A program made the translations under genes and the position numbers. DNA of 64,000 nucleotides from Arthrobacter sp. FW305-BF8 (GTDB lineage Bacteria; Actinomycetota; Actinomycetes; Actinomycetales; Micrococcaceae). Shown piece by piece: positions 42,252 through 49,994 of this stretch. Where the stretch lies: the NCBI RefSeq assembly GCF_021789315.1, contig NZ_CP084561.1:4712001-4776000 (forward strand), written 5' to 3'. The notes under the pieces are model-generated. The model did not search any database. It was not told where the DNA came from and was given only the letters and a program-made list of their open reading frames with translations. The first letter of the stretch is position 1. Every line of letters begins with the position of its first letter.

Positions 42252-42707
42252 TCACACCGGCGGGCCTGCGTTGGACTTCAGGTTCTTCATCACCAGCGTC
42301 GAGGTCAGCCGTTCGACGCCCGGAAGTGCCGTCAGCTCACTGTCGTAGAAGCGCTGGTAGGAGGGCAGGTCCGCCGCGATCACCTTGAGCAGGTAGTCCG
42401 GGGAACCGAACAGCCGCTGCGCCTCCACGATGTTCGGGTTCTCCGCGACCCGGCTCTCGAAGATCTCCATGGTGGGGCGGTCCACCTGCCGGAGCGTCAC
42501 GAACACAATCGCCTCAAATCCAAGCCCGACGGCGGCCGGGTCAATGTCCGCTTTATAGCCGCGGATCACGCCGGACTGCTCGAGGTCGCGGAGCCTGCGG
42601 TGGCAGGGGGCAACGGTGAGTCCCACCTTGGCGGCCAGCGCCGTGGCAGTTATTCTGCCGTCCTCTTTGAGGTGGCGCAAAATACTTCTGTCGATATGGT
42701 CAATCAC
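42252..42707 (-). CDS. Lrp/AsnC family transcriptional regulator
   Basis: 151 residues. 'HIDRSILRHLKEDGRITATALAAKVGLTVAPCHRRLRDLEQ' (HTH pattern) and the RAM domain 'GYKADIDPAAVGLGFEAIVFVTL...FGSPDYLLKVIAADLPSYQRFY' are intact. It is divergent from the LysE transporter at 42813 with a 105-base gap that includes the palindrome GCCTAGGC (42772-42779). Lrp-LysE divergent pairs commonly control export of an amino acid that is also the effector. Confidence 0.92.
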   Translation of the reverse strand: MIDHIDRSILRHLKEDGRITATALAAKVGLTVAPCHRRLRDLEQSGVIRGYKADIDPAAVGLGFEAIVFVTLRQVDRPTMEIFESRVAENPNIVEAQRLFGSPDYLLKVIAADLPSYQRFYDSELTALPGVERLTSTLVMKNLKSNAGPPV

Positions 42708-42812
42708 GCAAGAATCTTACTCGCAAGGCCGCGATCCGGGCGAAATCGGAGAGCACTTCTGGCTGCGTTTTGCCTAGGCTTTTCTTACAGCCCAACACGC
42801 AGGAGCCCGCCC

Positions 42813-43460
42813 ATGAATCCCCAGCTATTCCTCGCCTTTATTGTGGTCGCGGCCGCTCTCGCCTGCACCCCCGGGGTGGACTGGGCCTACTCCATCACCG
42901 CGGGCCTGGGCCGCCGCAGTTTCGTGCCCGCCGTGGCGGGGTTGTGCAGCGGTTACGTGCTGCACACCGTTCTCATGGTCGCCGGGCTTGCCGCAGTCCT
43001 GGCAAGCATGCCGGGCCTGCTGGGCTGGATCACGGTGGCCGGTGCCGTATACCTGCTGTGGCTGGGGACCGTCACTATCAGGTCATGGCGGGGTGCGAGC
43101 TTCACGGCCGCGTCCGCCGTCGGGAATCCGGGGCAGAACCAGCTCCGGTCCTTCCTCCAGGGCATGGGGACCAGCGGCATCAACCCCAAGGGCCTGCTGT
43201 TCTTCCTGGCCCTCGTGCCGCAGTTCGTCAGCGCCGACGCGCCGCTGCCCGTGCCGGTACAGTCCGGACTGCTGGGCCTGACGTTCGTGCTGCTCGCGGC
43301 CCTCGTGTACACCTGCGTGGCCCTGCTGTCGCGGAAACTCCTGCAGTCCCGGCCTAATGCGGCCCGCCGCGTGACGCTGACCAGCGGCATCATCATGGTG
43401 CTCCTGGGCGCCGCGCTGCTCTCGGAGCAGCTGCTGCCAGCCCTGGGCCGGTTGGCGTAG
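42813..43460 (+). CDS. LysE family amino acid exporter
   Basis: 215 residues from ATG 42813 (CAGGAGCC upstream); a long upstream extension of the frame is non-coding. Six membrane helices are expected. 'AALACTPGVDWAYSITAGLGRR' resembles the 'PGP' region of LysE/RhtB, although the second Pro is replaced. 'MGTSGINPKGLLFFLALVPQFV' is the typical central loop and helix. It exports amino acids or homoserine lactone-like compounds. It faces the Lrp gene at 42252, its likely regulator. Confidence 0.9.
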   Translation: MNPQLFLAFIVVAAALACTPGVDWAYSITAGLGRRSFVPAVAGLCSGYVLHTVLMVAGLAAVLASMPGLLGWITVAGAVYLLWLGTVTIRSWRGASFTAASAVGNPGQNQLRSFLQGMGTSGINPKGLLFFLALVPQFVSADAPLPVPVQSGLLGLTFVLLAALVYTCVALLSRKLLQSRPNAARRVTLTSGIIMVLLGAALLSEQLLPALGRLA

Positions 43461-43496
43461 GAGCCGGTCCGCCCGGAAGCCGGCCCGGCGGCAGGC

Positions 43497-43856
43497 TCAG
43501 ACCTTTTGCTCCATGAACCACTCGGTGAAGCCCGAGGCCCGCCCCTCGGGATCGAGCCGGATCACCCAGAGGTTCTCGTAGTTCGGGCGGTCATCAAGGT
43601 ACGTGGTGCGGCCTTGGACGAACGCGAGGTCGCCGTCGGACCCCAGCAGCGACCATTCGAACGTCCAGTCCTCAGGCTGGTCCGCCGACCCGATCCAGCG
43701 CTCCACGATCTGTTCGCGCCCGCGCCACGGGTCAGGGTCGTAGGGCCGCGTGGCATAGACGGCATCCTCGGTGAAGAGGGCGGCGATGTCTTCGGGGTCG
43801 TTCGTGGTCCACGCCGCTACGTACTTGTCCATCCACTGCCTGATTGCGTCAGTCAT
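43497..43856 (-). CDS. SnoaL-like / NTF2-fold protein
   Basis: 119 residues from ATG 43856 (an upstream in-frame GTG-type start at 43889 is less likely). 'WMDKYVAAWTTNDPEDIAALFTEDAVYATRPYDP' is the usual opening of SnoaL-like/DUF4440 proteins, followed by 'WRGREQIVERWI' and 'WVIRLDPEGRASGFTEWFMEQ'. A small cone-shaped alpha-beta fold is expected. Members range from isomerases to non-enzymes; no clear catalytic His/Asp pair is seen. Single gene. Confidence 0.85.
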   Translation of the reverse strand: MTDAIRQWMDKYVAAWTTNDPEDIAALFTEDAVYATRPYDPDPWRGREQIVERWIGSADQPEDWTFEWSLLGSDGDLAFVQGRTTYLDDRPNYENLWVIRLDPEGRASGFTEWFMEQKV

Positions 43857-43917
43857 GGGTCCGTTGTATCGCGGCCCTGCACTGCCCACAAGAGCCTGCC
43901 GCCCACAGGAGCCAGCC

Positions 43918-44880
43918 TCAGTCCCCGCCGAACTGCTTCCACTTCTGTTCCCACGCCCGGCGCGCTTCGATGTCCTTGCGTATGACCTCGAAGGTTTCGA
44001 GCTCCGCCTGCTTGCTTCGCTGCCAGTCCCGAGGGTTGAGGGATTTCCGGCCGTTGTCCAGCAGTATCAGGGCGCGGTCGGTCAGGGCGTCGTTGCGCAG
44101 GGACAGGCTGGTCTTCTGCCGCCGCAGGACTTCCTTGAGTGCCTGCTGGGCCTGACTGTGGGCGCCTAGCCGGCGGAGCGAACGGGCCCGGATCAGAAGC
44201 AGCGCCGCGGACAGATCATCCGCATTCATCAGGCCCTCAGTCCAGACCACCACCTCCTGGTCCCGGCCCAAGGCGGCGGCGAGGGCGCACCTCGCCAGCG
44301 CGGTGGGCAAGGACGGCGGCAGCCTGACCAGCGTTTCAAGGGCCGCCTCGGTCTGTCCCGCTTCCCGGAGCGAATGGGAGAGCGCAAGGAAAACCGACTC
44401 CTCACTGAACAGCACCGGCACCACGACGCGTTCGGCGACTTCCACCCGGGTGACCACGTGCGTGAGGTAACTGGCGGCGAACTGGTTCGCCTCGTCGTCG
44501 TTCCTGATGGACAGCCCGCGCTGCAGGAGCTCCGCGGCCCGCAGGTAACCGCCCTGCTTGTAGGCGAGCAGGCCAGCCATCACGCAGCAGAGTCCTGCCC
44601 AGCCGGGATAGGCGCGGCCAGCCGCAATGAGCCGGTTCGGGTCGGCGTTCGAGAAGATGGCGTCGTATACGGTCCTGGCAGCTTTTCCGGGCAGCAGCTT
44701 GAGCCGCGGAACACTGCCGTCCACGCTGATCCGGGAGTCCCCTCCCCCGAGGACGCCGTGGATCAGCCCACCCATGCCCTCGGCTATTTCGCGCACCGGC
44801 GTGCGGACCTTGCCGCCGCCGAAGGGTGTCAGGTCGCGAGTGTCGCGGTAGATCGGTCCTGGAAACTCCCCCGAGGTCAT
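43918..44880 (-). CDS. Tetratricopeptide-repeat-like protein
   Basis: 320 residues. The first 100 residues are specific to the protein ('GEFPGPIYRDTRDLTPFGGGKVRTPVREI'). From about 105 to 290 there are degenerate helix pairs with TPR spacing: 'LLAYKQGGYLRAAELLQRGLSI', 'FLALSHSLREAGQTEAALETLV', 'ARCALAAALGRDQEVVVWTEGL', 'LRRLGAHSQAQQALKEVLRR'. The C-terminal 40 residues are charged and helical. It is probably an adaptor; no partner is evident. Related proteins in Arthrobacter-type genomes are uncharacterised. Confidence 0.7.
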   Translation of the reverse strand: MTSGEFPGPIYRDTRDLTPFGGGKVRTPVREIAEGMGGLIHGVLGGGDSRISVDGSVPRLKLLPGKAARTVYDAIFSNADPNRLIAAGRAYPGWAGLCCVMAGLLAYKQGGYLRAAELLQRGLSIRNDDEANQFAASYLTHVVTRVEVAERVVVPVLFSEESVFLALSHSLREAGQTEAALETLVRLPPSLPTALARCALAAALGRDQEVVVWTEGLMNADDLSAALLLIRARSLRRLGAHSQAQQALKEVLRRQKTSLSLRNDALTDRALILLDNGRKSLNPRDWQRSKQAELETFEVIRKDIEARRAWEQKWKQFGGD

Positions 44881-44906
44881 TCCACCATGCTAATAGCGGG
44901 ACGGAA

Positions 44907-45410
44907 CTAAGCCGAAGCGGCGCCCACCCAGACGCCCACCACCCAGGTGCTGGCCGCGAGGCAGGCCAGGCCGAACTCAGCGAGCATTCCCAGGCCCGTG
45001 GCTTTCAGGGCGGCCCAGCTGGAGGTCAGGGCAGCCCGGAAGTTGCGCGTGCGCAGGACTTCGCTGAGCAGCAGCCCGGCGGCAAAGCCCACGAACAGGC
45101 CCACCACGGGAATGACGAACATGCCGGCAATGCCCAGCACAACCCCGACGGCGACGCTCCGGTTGGGAATCCGGTGTTCCTTCAGCTTGCGGCCGGCGAG
45201 GACGGCGCTGGCCGCCATGCCTGCCAGCACAAAGACCATGCCCACGGCGAAAACCACCCAGCCGGTCACGCCCTCGCCGCCCCAGATTGCCCACGCCAAC
45301 AGGCTCAGGCCGATCAGGAAACTGCCGGGGAGGACGGGGATGACGGTGCCGGCGACGCCAACCAGGATGGCCAGGCCGCACAGGACGGTCACGAGGGTTT
45401 GGGCGTTCAT
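44907..45410 (-). CDS. DUF456 domain membrane protein
   Basis: 167 residues. 'GVAGTVIPVLPGSFLIGLSLLAWAIW' is the DUF456 hallmark. Four to five hydrophobic, Gly-rich helices span most of the protein, with a polar loop 'AGRKLKEHRIPNRSVAVGVVLG'. The role is unknown; DUF456 is a small integral membrane family related in pattern to glycine-zipper proteins. It lies in the same direction as the TPR-like gene, 26 bases before its start, so the two may be co-transcribed. Confidence 0.85.
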   Translation of the reverse strand: MNAQTLVTVLCGLAILVGVAGTVIPVLPGSFLIGLSLLAWAIWGGEGVTGWVVFAVGMVFVLAGMAASAVLAGRKLKEHRIPNRSVAVGVVLGIAGMFVIPVVGLFVGFAAGLLLSEVLRTRNFRAALTSSWAALKATGLGMLAEFGLACLAASTWVVGVWVGAASA

Positions 45411-45486
45411 GCCCCCAGTCTAGGGCGGAGCAGCCGGGCGCTTGGTCCGCGGAGCGCGGACTTTGCCGGACTTGGCCGGGAACGAC

Positions 45487-45524
45487 GACGGCGGCGCCTC
45501 CCCAGCACGGGAGGCACCGCCGTC
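45487..45524. terminator. Terminator-like hairpin downstream of malic enzyme
   Basis: A 16-base arm (45487-45502) pairs with 45509-45524 at 15 of 16 positions around a six-base loop. It lies 37 bases beyond the malic enzyme stop. On the plus strand it is followed by CTTCAG and a CCCTTTT run. Confidence 0.7.
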
Positions 45525-45560
45525 GGGCTTCAGTCAGCCCTTTTCAGTCAGCTTTCGGTC

Positions 45561-46766
45561 TCAGACTGCGTCCGCTTCGACCGCGGCGGCAACAGCGGCT
45601 GTGACGGCCGGCGCAACCCGCGGGTCCAGCGGGCTGGGCACAATGTAGGACGCGGACAGCTTGTCATCGGCCAGTTCGGCGATAGCGCGGGCCGCGGCAA
45701 CCTTCATCGCAGGCGTGATGCGGCGCGCGCCGGCGTCCAGGGCGCCGCGGAAAATGCCGGGGAACGCCAGGACGTTGTTGATCTGGTTCGGGAAGTCGCT
45801 GCGGCCGGTGGCCACCACTGCCGCGTACTTGGAAGCGACCTCGGGCAGGACCTCGGGGTCCGGGTTGGACAGTGCGAACACGATGGAGCTGTGGTTCATC
45901 AGCTTCAGGTGCTCCTCGTCCAGCTTGGAGGAGGAAACGCCCACGAAGACGTCAGCGCCCAGCAGGGCTTCCCCGGGGCCGCCTGAAATGCCGCGCGGGT
46001 TGCTGCGCTGCGCCATCTGGGCCTTCTTGCTGGCGGGATCGGCGGCGATGTCGGCACGCCCGGAGTTGATCACGCCGCGGGAGTCCAGCAGCACCACATC
46101 CTCGATGCCCGCGGTGAGCAGGATTTCGGCGATGGCGATGCCAGCAGCGCCTGCACCGGAGATCACCACGCGGAGTTCCTCGAGCCCGCGGCCGGTCACC
46201 TTGGCGGCGCCGGTCAGCGCGGCGAGGACCACGACGGCGGTGCCGTGCTGGTCATCGTGCATGACGGGGCAGTCCAGGGCTTCGATGAGCTTTTCTTCCA
46301 GCTCGAAGCAGCGCGGGGCGGCGATGTCCTCGAGGTTGACGGCACCGAAGCTGGGGCGCAGCCGGACAAGGGTTTCCACGATCTCGTCCACGTCGGTGGT
46401 GTTGAGGACCAGCGGGATGGAGTCCAGCTCGCCGAAGGCCTTGAACAGGGCCGACTTGCCTTCCATGACGGGCAGCGAGGCGCTGGGGCCGATGTTTCCC
46501 AGGCCGAGGACAGCCGTGCCGTCGCTGACGACGGCCACGAGGCGCTGGGCCCAGGTGTGGCTCTTGGCGAGTTCCGGGTCAGCGTGGATGGCGCGGCTGA
46601 CCTGGGCGACGCCCGGCGTGTAGGCGATGGAAAGGTCCCGCTTGTTGCTGAGGGGAACGGTGCTGGCAATGGAAAGCTTGCCGCCCTCGTGGGCAGCGAA
46701 AATCTCCTGGTCAGTCAGCTCGGCGGCTGCGCTGGTGTCATTGGTAGCAATAGTTTCAGTGGACAC
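45561..46766 (-). CDS. NAD(P)-dependent malic enzyme
   Basis: 401 residues from GTG 46766, chosen because AGGAGACAAC precedes it; a longer frame to 46865 lacks such a site. 'LSIAYTPGVAQVSRAI', 'SDGTAVLGLGNIGPSASLPVMEGKSALF' (catalytic Lys region), 'VMHDDQHGTAVVV' (metal Asp residues) and 'VISGAGAAGIAIAEILL' (dinucleotide fold) are all present. It is the short, PTA-domain-lacking form. It decarboxylates malate to pyruvate, linking the TCA cycle to gluconeogenesis or NADPH supply. A short C-terminal Ala-rich helix ends the protein. Confidence 0.92.
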   Translation of the reverse strand: MSTETIATNDTSAAAELTDQEIFAAHEGGKLSIASTVPLSNKRDLSIAYTPGVAQVSRAIHADPELAKSHTWAQRLVAVVSDGTAVLGLGNIGPSASLPVMEGKSALFKAFGELDSIPLVLNTTDVDEIVETLVRLRPSFGAVNLEDIAAPRCFELEEKLIEALDCPVMHDDQHGTAVVVLAALTGAAKVTGRGLEELRVVISGAGAAGIAIAEILLTAGIEDVVLLDSRGVINSGRADIAADPASKKAQMAQRSNPRGISGGPGEALLGADVFVGVSSSKLDEEHLKLMNHSSIVFALSNPDPEVLPEVASKYAAVVATGRSDFPNQINNVLAFPGIFRGALDAGARRITPAMKVAAARAIAELADDKLSASYIVPSPLDPRVAPAVTAAVAAAVEADAV

Positions 46767-47043
46767 GTCGTTGTCTCCTGTAGCTAGCCGTGGGCGCACG
46801 GCACAGTATGGCTCAAGCAATCGAGGCTCAAGATGGTCAGATACACGCTTTCGCTGACGGCCCAAAGGTGGCGGGTCCCGTCAGAAAGCCAGTGGAGCTG
46901 GTGGGTGCTGGCCACTCCGCTACTGACATGTTAGACAGGACAAAGGCCCACCCTTAGCCATTTCGGACCTGCTGGGCCGAACGCAAAGCATTTAAAGCTG
47001 ATTTGTGGTCCATTTCACCGCTTTTCGGCCCTTTTATGACTCG

Positions 47044-47057
47044 CCGGTCTAGACCGG
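47044..47057. promoter_or_regulatory. Perfect 14-bp palindrome CCGGTCTAGACCGG
   Basis: It abuts the stop codon of the TetR gene (47058-47060). A half-site (CTAGACCGG) also occurs within the gene near 47167-47175. The 287 bases between it and the malic enzyme start hold no gene. It might be a TetR-type operator for the malic enzyme promoter region, or chance. Confidence 0.4.
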
Positions 47058-47699
47058 TTACGCGGTATTCCGCGCCAGCCGCGGCGCCGGCACCAGCAGG
47101 GTGCACGCCTTCTTCAGGTCTTCCTCCGCCTCAAACAGGGATAGCCTGCGGCAGCGCACCGACTGGACTAGACCGGTAATGGCTGGCAGCACGACCCGCG
47201 CGACGGCAGGGTCGCCGCTCACTGAGGCAACGGCGCGTTCGGCCAGGGAATCGATGTCGCGCAGCAGGCCGGTGGTGTCCCGGTCCTTGACGTACACGCC
47301 TTGGCTCAGGCACTGTTCGACGGCGGGCTGCATGACGCGCATGTGGAAGATTTCCATGGCTACACCGGAGAGCGCATGGATGCGGACGGCGCCCGGCCCT
47401 GCTCCCGTCTTGAGCTCGCCGAGCTGATGCCGGTACAGGGCCAGCATCAGGTGGGTGGCGGAGGGGAAGTAGCGGTACAGGGTGCCGAGGGGGACGTTGG
47501 CCTGGGCGGCAACCTCGGACAGGGTCACGGACTGGAGGCCCTTCCGCGAGAACCCGGCGGCCGTCTCGAGAATCCGGTTGTAGCGGCGCTGCTGCCGGGG
47601 AAGGGAGGGCGGGGCGGCCATGGGCGGAAGATCAGGCATAGCGTCAAGCATCATCAGTCCGGGGGTTGGGATTCCTGGTGCAGTCAGGGAGAGCCCCAT
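47058..47699 (-). CDS. TetR family transcriptional regulator
   Basis: 213 residues from ATG 47699 (AGGACAGGGA upstream); in-frame starts at 47738 and 47639 are alternatives. The HTH is 'RILETAAGFSRKGLQSVTLSEVAAQANVPLGTLYRYFPSATHLM'. The 'YRYFPSxTHL' stretch recalls KstR-type regulators of sterol or lipid genes, but that is only a resemblance. The ligand domain has no recognisable signature. It follows the MFS gene in the same direction with a gap of about 80 bases, and probably controls it. Confidence 0.85.
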   Translation of the reverse strand: MGLSLTAPGIPTPGLMMLDAMPDLPPMAAPPSLPRQQRRYNRILETAAGFSRKGLQSVTLSEVAAQANVPLGTLYRYFPSATHLMLALYRHQLGELKTGAGPGAVRIHALSGVAMEIFHMRVMQPAVEQCLSQGVYVKDRDTTGLLRDIDSLAERAVASVSGDPAVARVVLPAITGLVQSVRCRRLSLFEAEEDLKKACTLLVPAPRLARNTA

Positions 47700-47777
47700 T
47701 CCCTGTCCTGCCACGATTCGCGCTCCACTATACGGCACAGGCTTCAGGGTTCCCTGGGAGCCGGGCGTGTCCCGACG

Positions 47778-49079
47778 CTAGGCAACGCCCTTGATCTTGA
47801 CCACGAAGACGGCCCCTAGCAGGCCGATGACGGCGGCGGCTATGTAAAGGGACACGTAGCCGCCCCACAGGGTGACGAACGGCCATGCAAGTGCCGGAGC
47901 GATGACCTGTGGCAGGGAGTTGGCGATGTTGATGACGCCAAGGTCCTTGCCCTTGTCGGCAGCGTTGGGCAGCACCTGGGTGATGAGCGCGAAGTCCACG
48001 GCGAGGTAGGCGCCGAACCCGATCCCCAGCACACTCGCACCGATGATGCCGCCCACCCAGGTGGGGGCGAAGGCCAGGATCAGCGATGCCAGCGCAATGA
48101 TCACTGATGATGCGATCACCAGCGGCTTGCGCTTGCCCATCCTGTCACTGAGCCGGCCGCCGATCACGCTGGTGATGATCACGAATACGGCGTACAGCCC
48201 GGTCAGCACCAGCAGACCGAAAGCTGGTTCGAGTCCCGTGGTCTCCTTCAGGTGTACGGCGTCCGCCAGGAAGAACAGCAGGTACAGGGTCACCATGTGG
48301 TTGCCGATGTTGACCAGAAGCCGGGTGATCCAGGCCCAGGCAAAGTCGGGGTGCCGCAGGGGCCGGATGAACCCCAGCAGGAAGCCGCGCCAGTTCAGTG
48401 GTTGGCCAGCCGCGGCCGGGAGCGGGGCGTCGTCGCTCTTGACCATGTACATCACCACGCCTGCCACGAGGGCCGCCGCACAGACGATGTAGCCGAGCAC
48501 GAAGTTTCCGCTGACGACGGCGCCAATCACCGCTCCGACCAGGATCCCGGCAGTTTGTCCCATCGCCGCCAGGCCGCCGACCGTCGCGCGCTGCGGGACG
48601 GGGACACGGTCGGGAACTGCGGCGGTGATTGCGGCATAGGCGCCGTTGCAGCCGGCCTGCACCAGGCACCAAAGCAGCGTCATCACCGCCACGTTCGGCG
48701 CCCCGGCCAGCCCCACGAGCCCGACTGCACCAAGGACGGCGCCGGCCAGCACCCATGGCACGCGCCGGCCGAACCGGGACGCCGTGCGGTCGCTGAACGC
48801 GCCGAAGAGCGGATTGGCCACCAGCGACACCGCCGCGCCGGCACCGGTGACGAGGGCGAGGATGGCTTCCTTCTGACCCGGATCGAAATGTTCCGCCTGC
48901 TGCGCGAGGAGCACCTGGATCGGGCCGAAAAATGCCGCGTTGATGCCGAGGTTGACCAGCACCACGCCCGTGACCCAGAGGGACCTGACCCGTGCCGTCG
49001 GTTCAGCGAGCGCGGCGGAGCGTCGGGTGCCCACCAGGCCGGGGTCGGGTACCGCACCGGGTATGTCGGACAGGCTCAT
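47778..49079 (-). CDS. MFS transporter
   Basis: 433 residues from ATG 49079 (GGGGGAGACCGCC upstream). Twelve membrane helices are expected. 'NPLFGAFSDRTASRFGRRVPWVLAGAVLG' is the loop 2-3 signature of the sugar-type (GPH/SUT-like) MFS branch, and 'GGRLSDRMGKRKPLVIASS' is the mirrored loop 8-9. It may import an oligosaccharide or glycoside. It precedes the TetR gene on the same strand. Its 5' end faces rraA across a region with the palindromic element at 49201-49257. Confidence 0.88.
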   Translation of the reverse strand: MSLSDIPGAVPDPGLVGTRRSAALAEPTARVRSLWVTGVVLVNLGINAAFFGPIQVLLAQQAEHFDPGQKEAILALVTGAGAAVSLVANPLFGAFSDRTASRFGRRVPWVLAGAVLGAVGLVGLAGAPNVAVMTLLWCLVQAGCNGAYAAITAAVPDRVPVPQRATVGGLAAMGQTAGILVGAVIGAVVSGNFVLGYIVCAAALVAGVVMYMVKSDDAPLPAAAGQPLNWRGFLLGFIRPLRHPDFAWAWITRLLVNIGNHMVTLYLLFFLADAVHLKETTGLEPAFGLLVLTGLYAVFVIITSVIGGRLSDRMGKRKPLVIASSVIIALASLILAFAPTWVGGIIGASVLGIGFGAYLAVDFALITQVLPNAADKGKDLGVINIANSLPQVIAPALAWPFVTLWGGYVSLYIAAAVIGLLGAVFVVKIKGVA

Positions 49080-49200
49080 GGCGGTCTCCCCCTGGAACAT
49101 GGTGATGATGGAATCAGACTATCGTGGGCATCAACAGCAACGCGGGTGGGCCCACGACCGCAGGGTTCCCTGGCCGAGCTTGCGAGGCTAGGGTGCGGGC

Positions 49201-49257
49201 GGGGTCACTTACGGCCCAATCCGGGCATGACATTGGGCGCTAAGTGACCCCGCGTTG
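49201..49257. repeat. Intergenic palindromic element (second copy)
   Basis: GGGGTCACTTA...CCCAAT (49201-49220) pairs with ATTGGG...TAAGTGACCCC (49232-49251), with only a central mismatch. The right half (49232-49257) is the same sequence as at 35592-35616. Here it lies between divergent genes, 38 bases before rraA, so it is not simply a terminator. Confidence 0.8.
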
Positions 49258-49294
49258 CTTTAGACCGGGACCAACAACCGTCTGAGGAGAACCA

Positions 49295-49783
49295 ATGACC
49301 GCTTCGCCTGCCAATGCCGCCGTCAACACCGCCGATCTCTACGATGAGCGCGGCGACGAGCTGGACTCCATCTCCCTGCAGTTCCAGTCCCTGGGCAGCC
49401 ACTCGCATTTCAGTGGCCCCGTCCGGACCGTGCGCTGCTTCGAGGACAACGCCCTCGTCAAGTCCGTCCTCGCCACACCCGGGAACGGCGCCGTGCTCGT
49501 CGTCGACGGCGCCGGTTCCCTGCGGACCGCGCTCATGGGGGACCTGATCGCGGCGAGCGCCGTGGCGAACGGCTGGGCCGGCGTCGTAATCAACGGCGCC
49601 ATCCGGGACCGTGAGGCCATCGCGGAACTGCCACTCGGAGTCAAAGCCCTGGGAAGCAATCCGCGCAAGAGTGCCAAGGCAGGAGCGGGAGAGACGGACG
49701 TGGACCTGGTGATCGACGGCGTGACCATCCGAACCGGCGCCACCATCTGGTGCGATCCGGACGGCATCCTCATTGAGCGCTGA
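49295..49783 (+). CDS. rraA: RraA family protein (RNase E regulator / HMG aldolase-like)
   Basis: 162 residues. 'NTADLYDERGDELDSISLQFQSLG' and 'TVRCFEDNALVKSVLATPGNGAVLVVDG' open the fold. 'GVVINGAIRDREAIAELPLGVKALGSNPRKSAKAG' is the family core; the Arg-Asp in 'IRD' binds substrate and metal in the aldolase relatives. RraA of E. coli inhibits RNase E; relatives cleave 4-hydroxy-4-methyl-2-oxoglutarate and have oxaloacetate decarboxylase activity. Length is that of RraA itself. Which activity applies here is open. It is a single gene flanked by palindromic elements on both sides. Confidence 0.88.
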   Translation: MTASPANAAVNTADLYDERGDELDSISLQFQSLGSHSHFSGPVRTVRCFEDNALVKSVLATPGNGAVLVVDGAGSLRTALMGDLIAASAVANGWAGVVINGAIRDREAIAELPLGVKALGSNPRKSAKAGAGETDVDLVIDGVTIRTGATIWCDPDGILIER

Positions 49784-49799
49784 GGAATACACGGTGATA

Positions 49800-49846
49800 G
49801 GTGAGATCTCGACGCTTAGGAGCACCCCAAGCGTCGAGATCTCACC
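49800..49846. terminator. Perfect 18-bp hairpin after rraA
   Basis: GGTGAGATCTCGACGCTT (49800-49817) pairs perfectly with 49829-49846 around an 11-base loop. It starts 17 bases beyond the rraA stop. It has no U-tract; the stem alone is unusually long. Confidence 0.8.
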
Positions 49847-49929
49847 TCTCGGCGGGCGCTGACCGGCGGAGCCAACCGCCGAAGAAGAGCCCACGGGAAA
49901 TTTCGGTTGCTCCGGGGAACAAAGCAGGA

Positions 49930-49956
49930 AGTAACATAGTTACTGAAAGCAACTAT
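49930..49956. promoter_or_regulatory. Overlapping inverted repeats before the DHA2 transporter
   Basis: AGTAAC-ATA-GTTACT (49930-49944) is a perfect inverted repeat. ATAGTT (49936-49941) also pairs with AACTAT (49951-49956). The two repeats overlap in the GTTACT region. The pattern is typical of MarR/TetR operators; the cognate regulator is not adjacent. Confidence 0.65.
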
Positions 49957-49994
49957 CAAATGCGATCCCCCTTTCTCTTGACCCTGGAGCAGCC

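Noticed and set aside
48043..48492. A 149-codon plus-strand frame within the MFS gene region
   Set aside because: Antisense to transmembrane segments of a well-formed transporter; no family resemblance.
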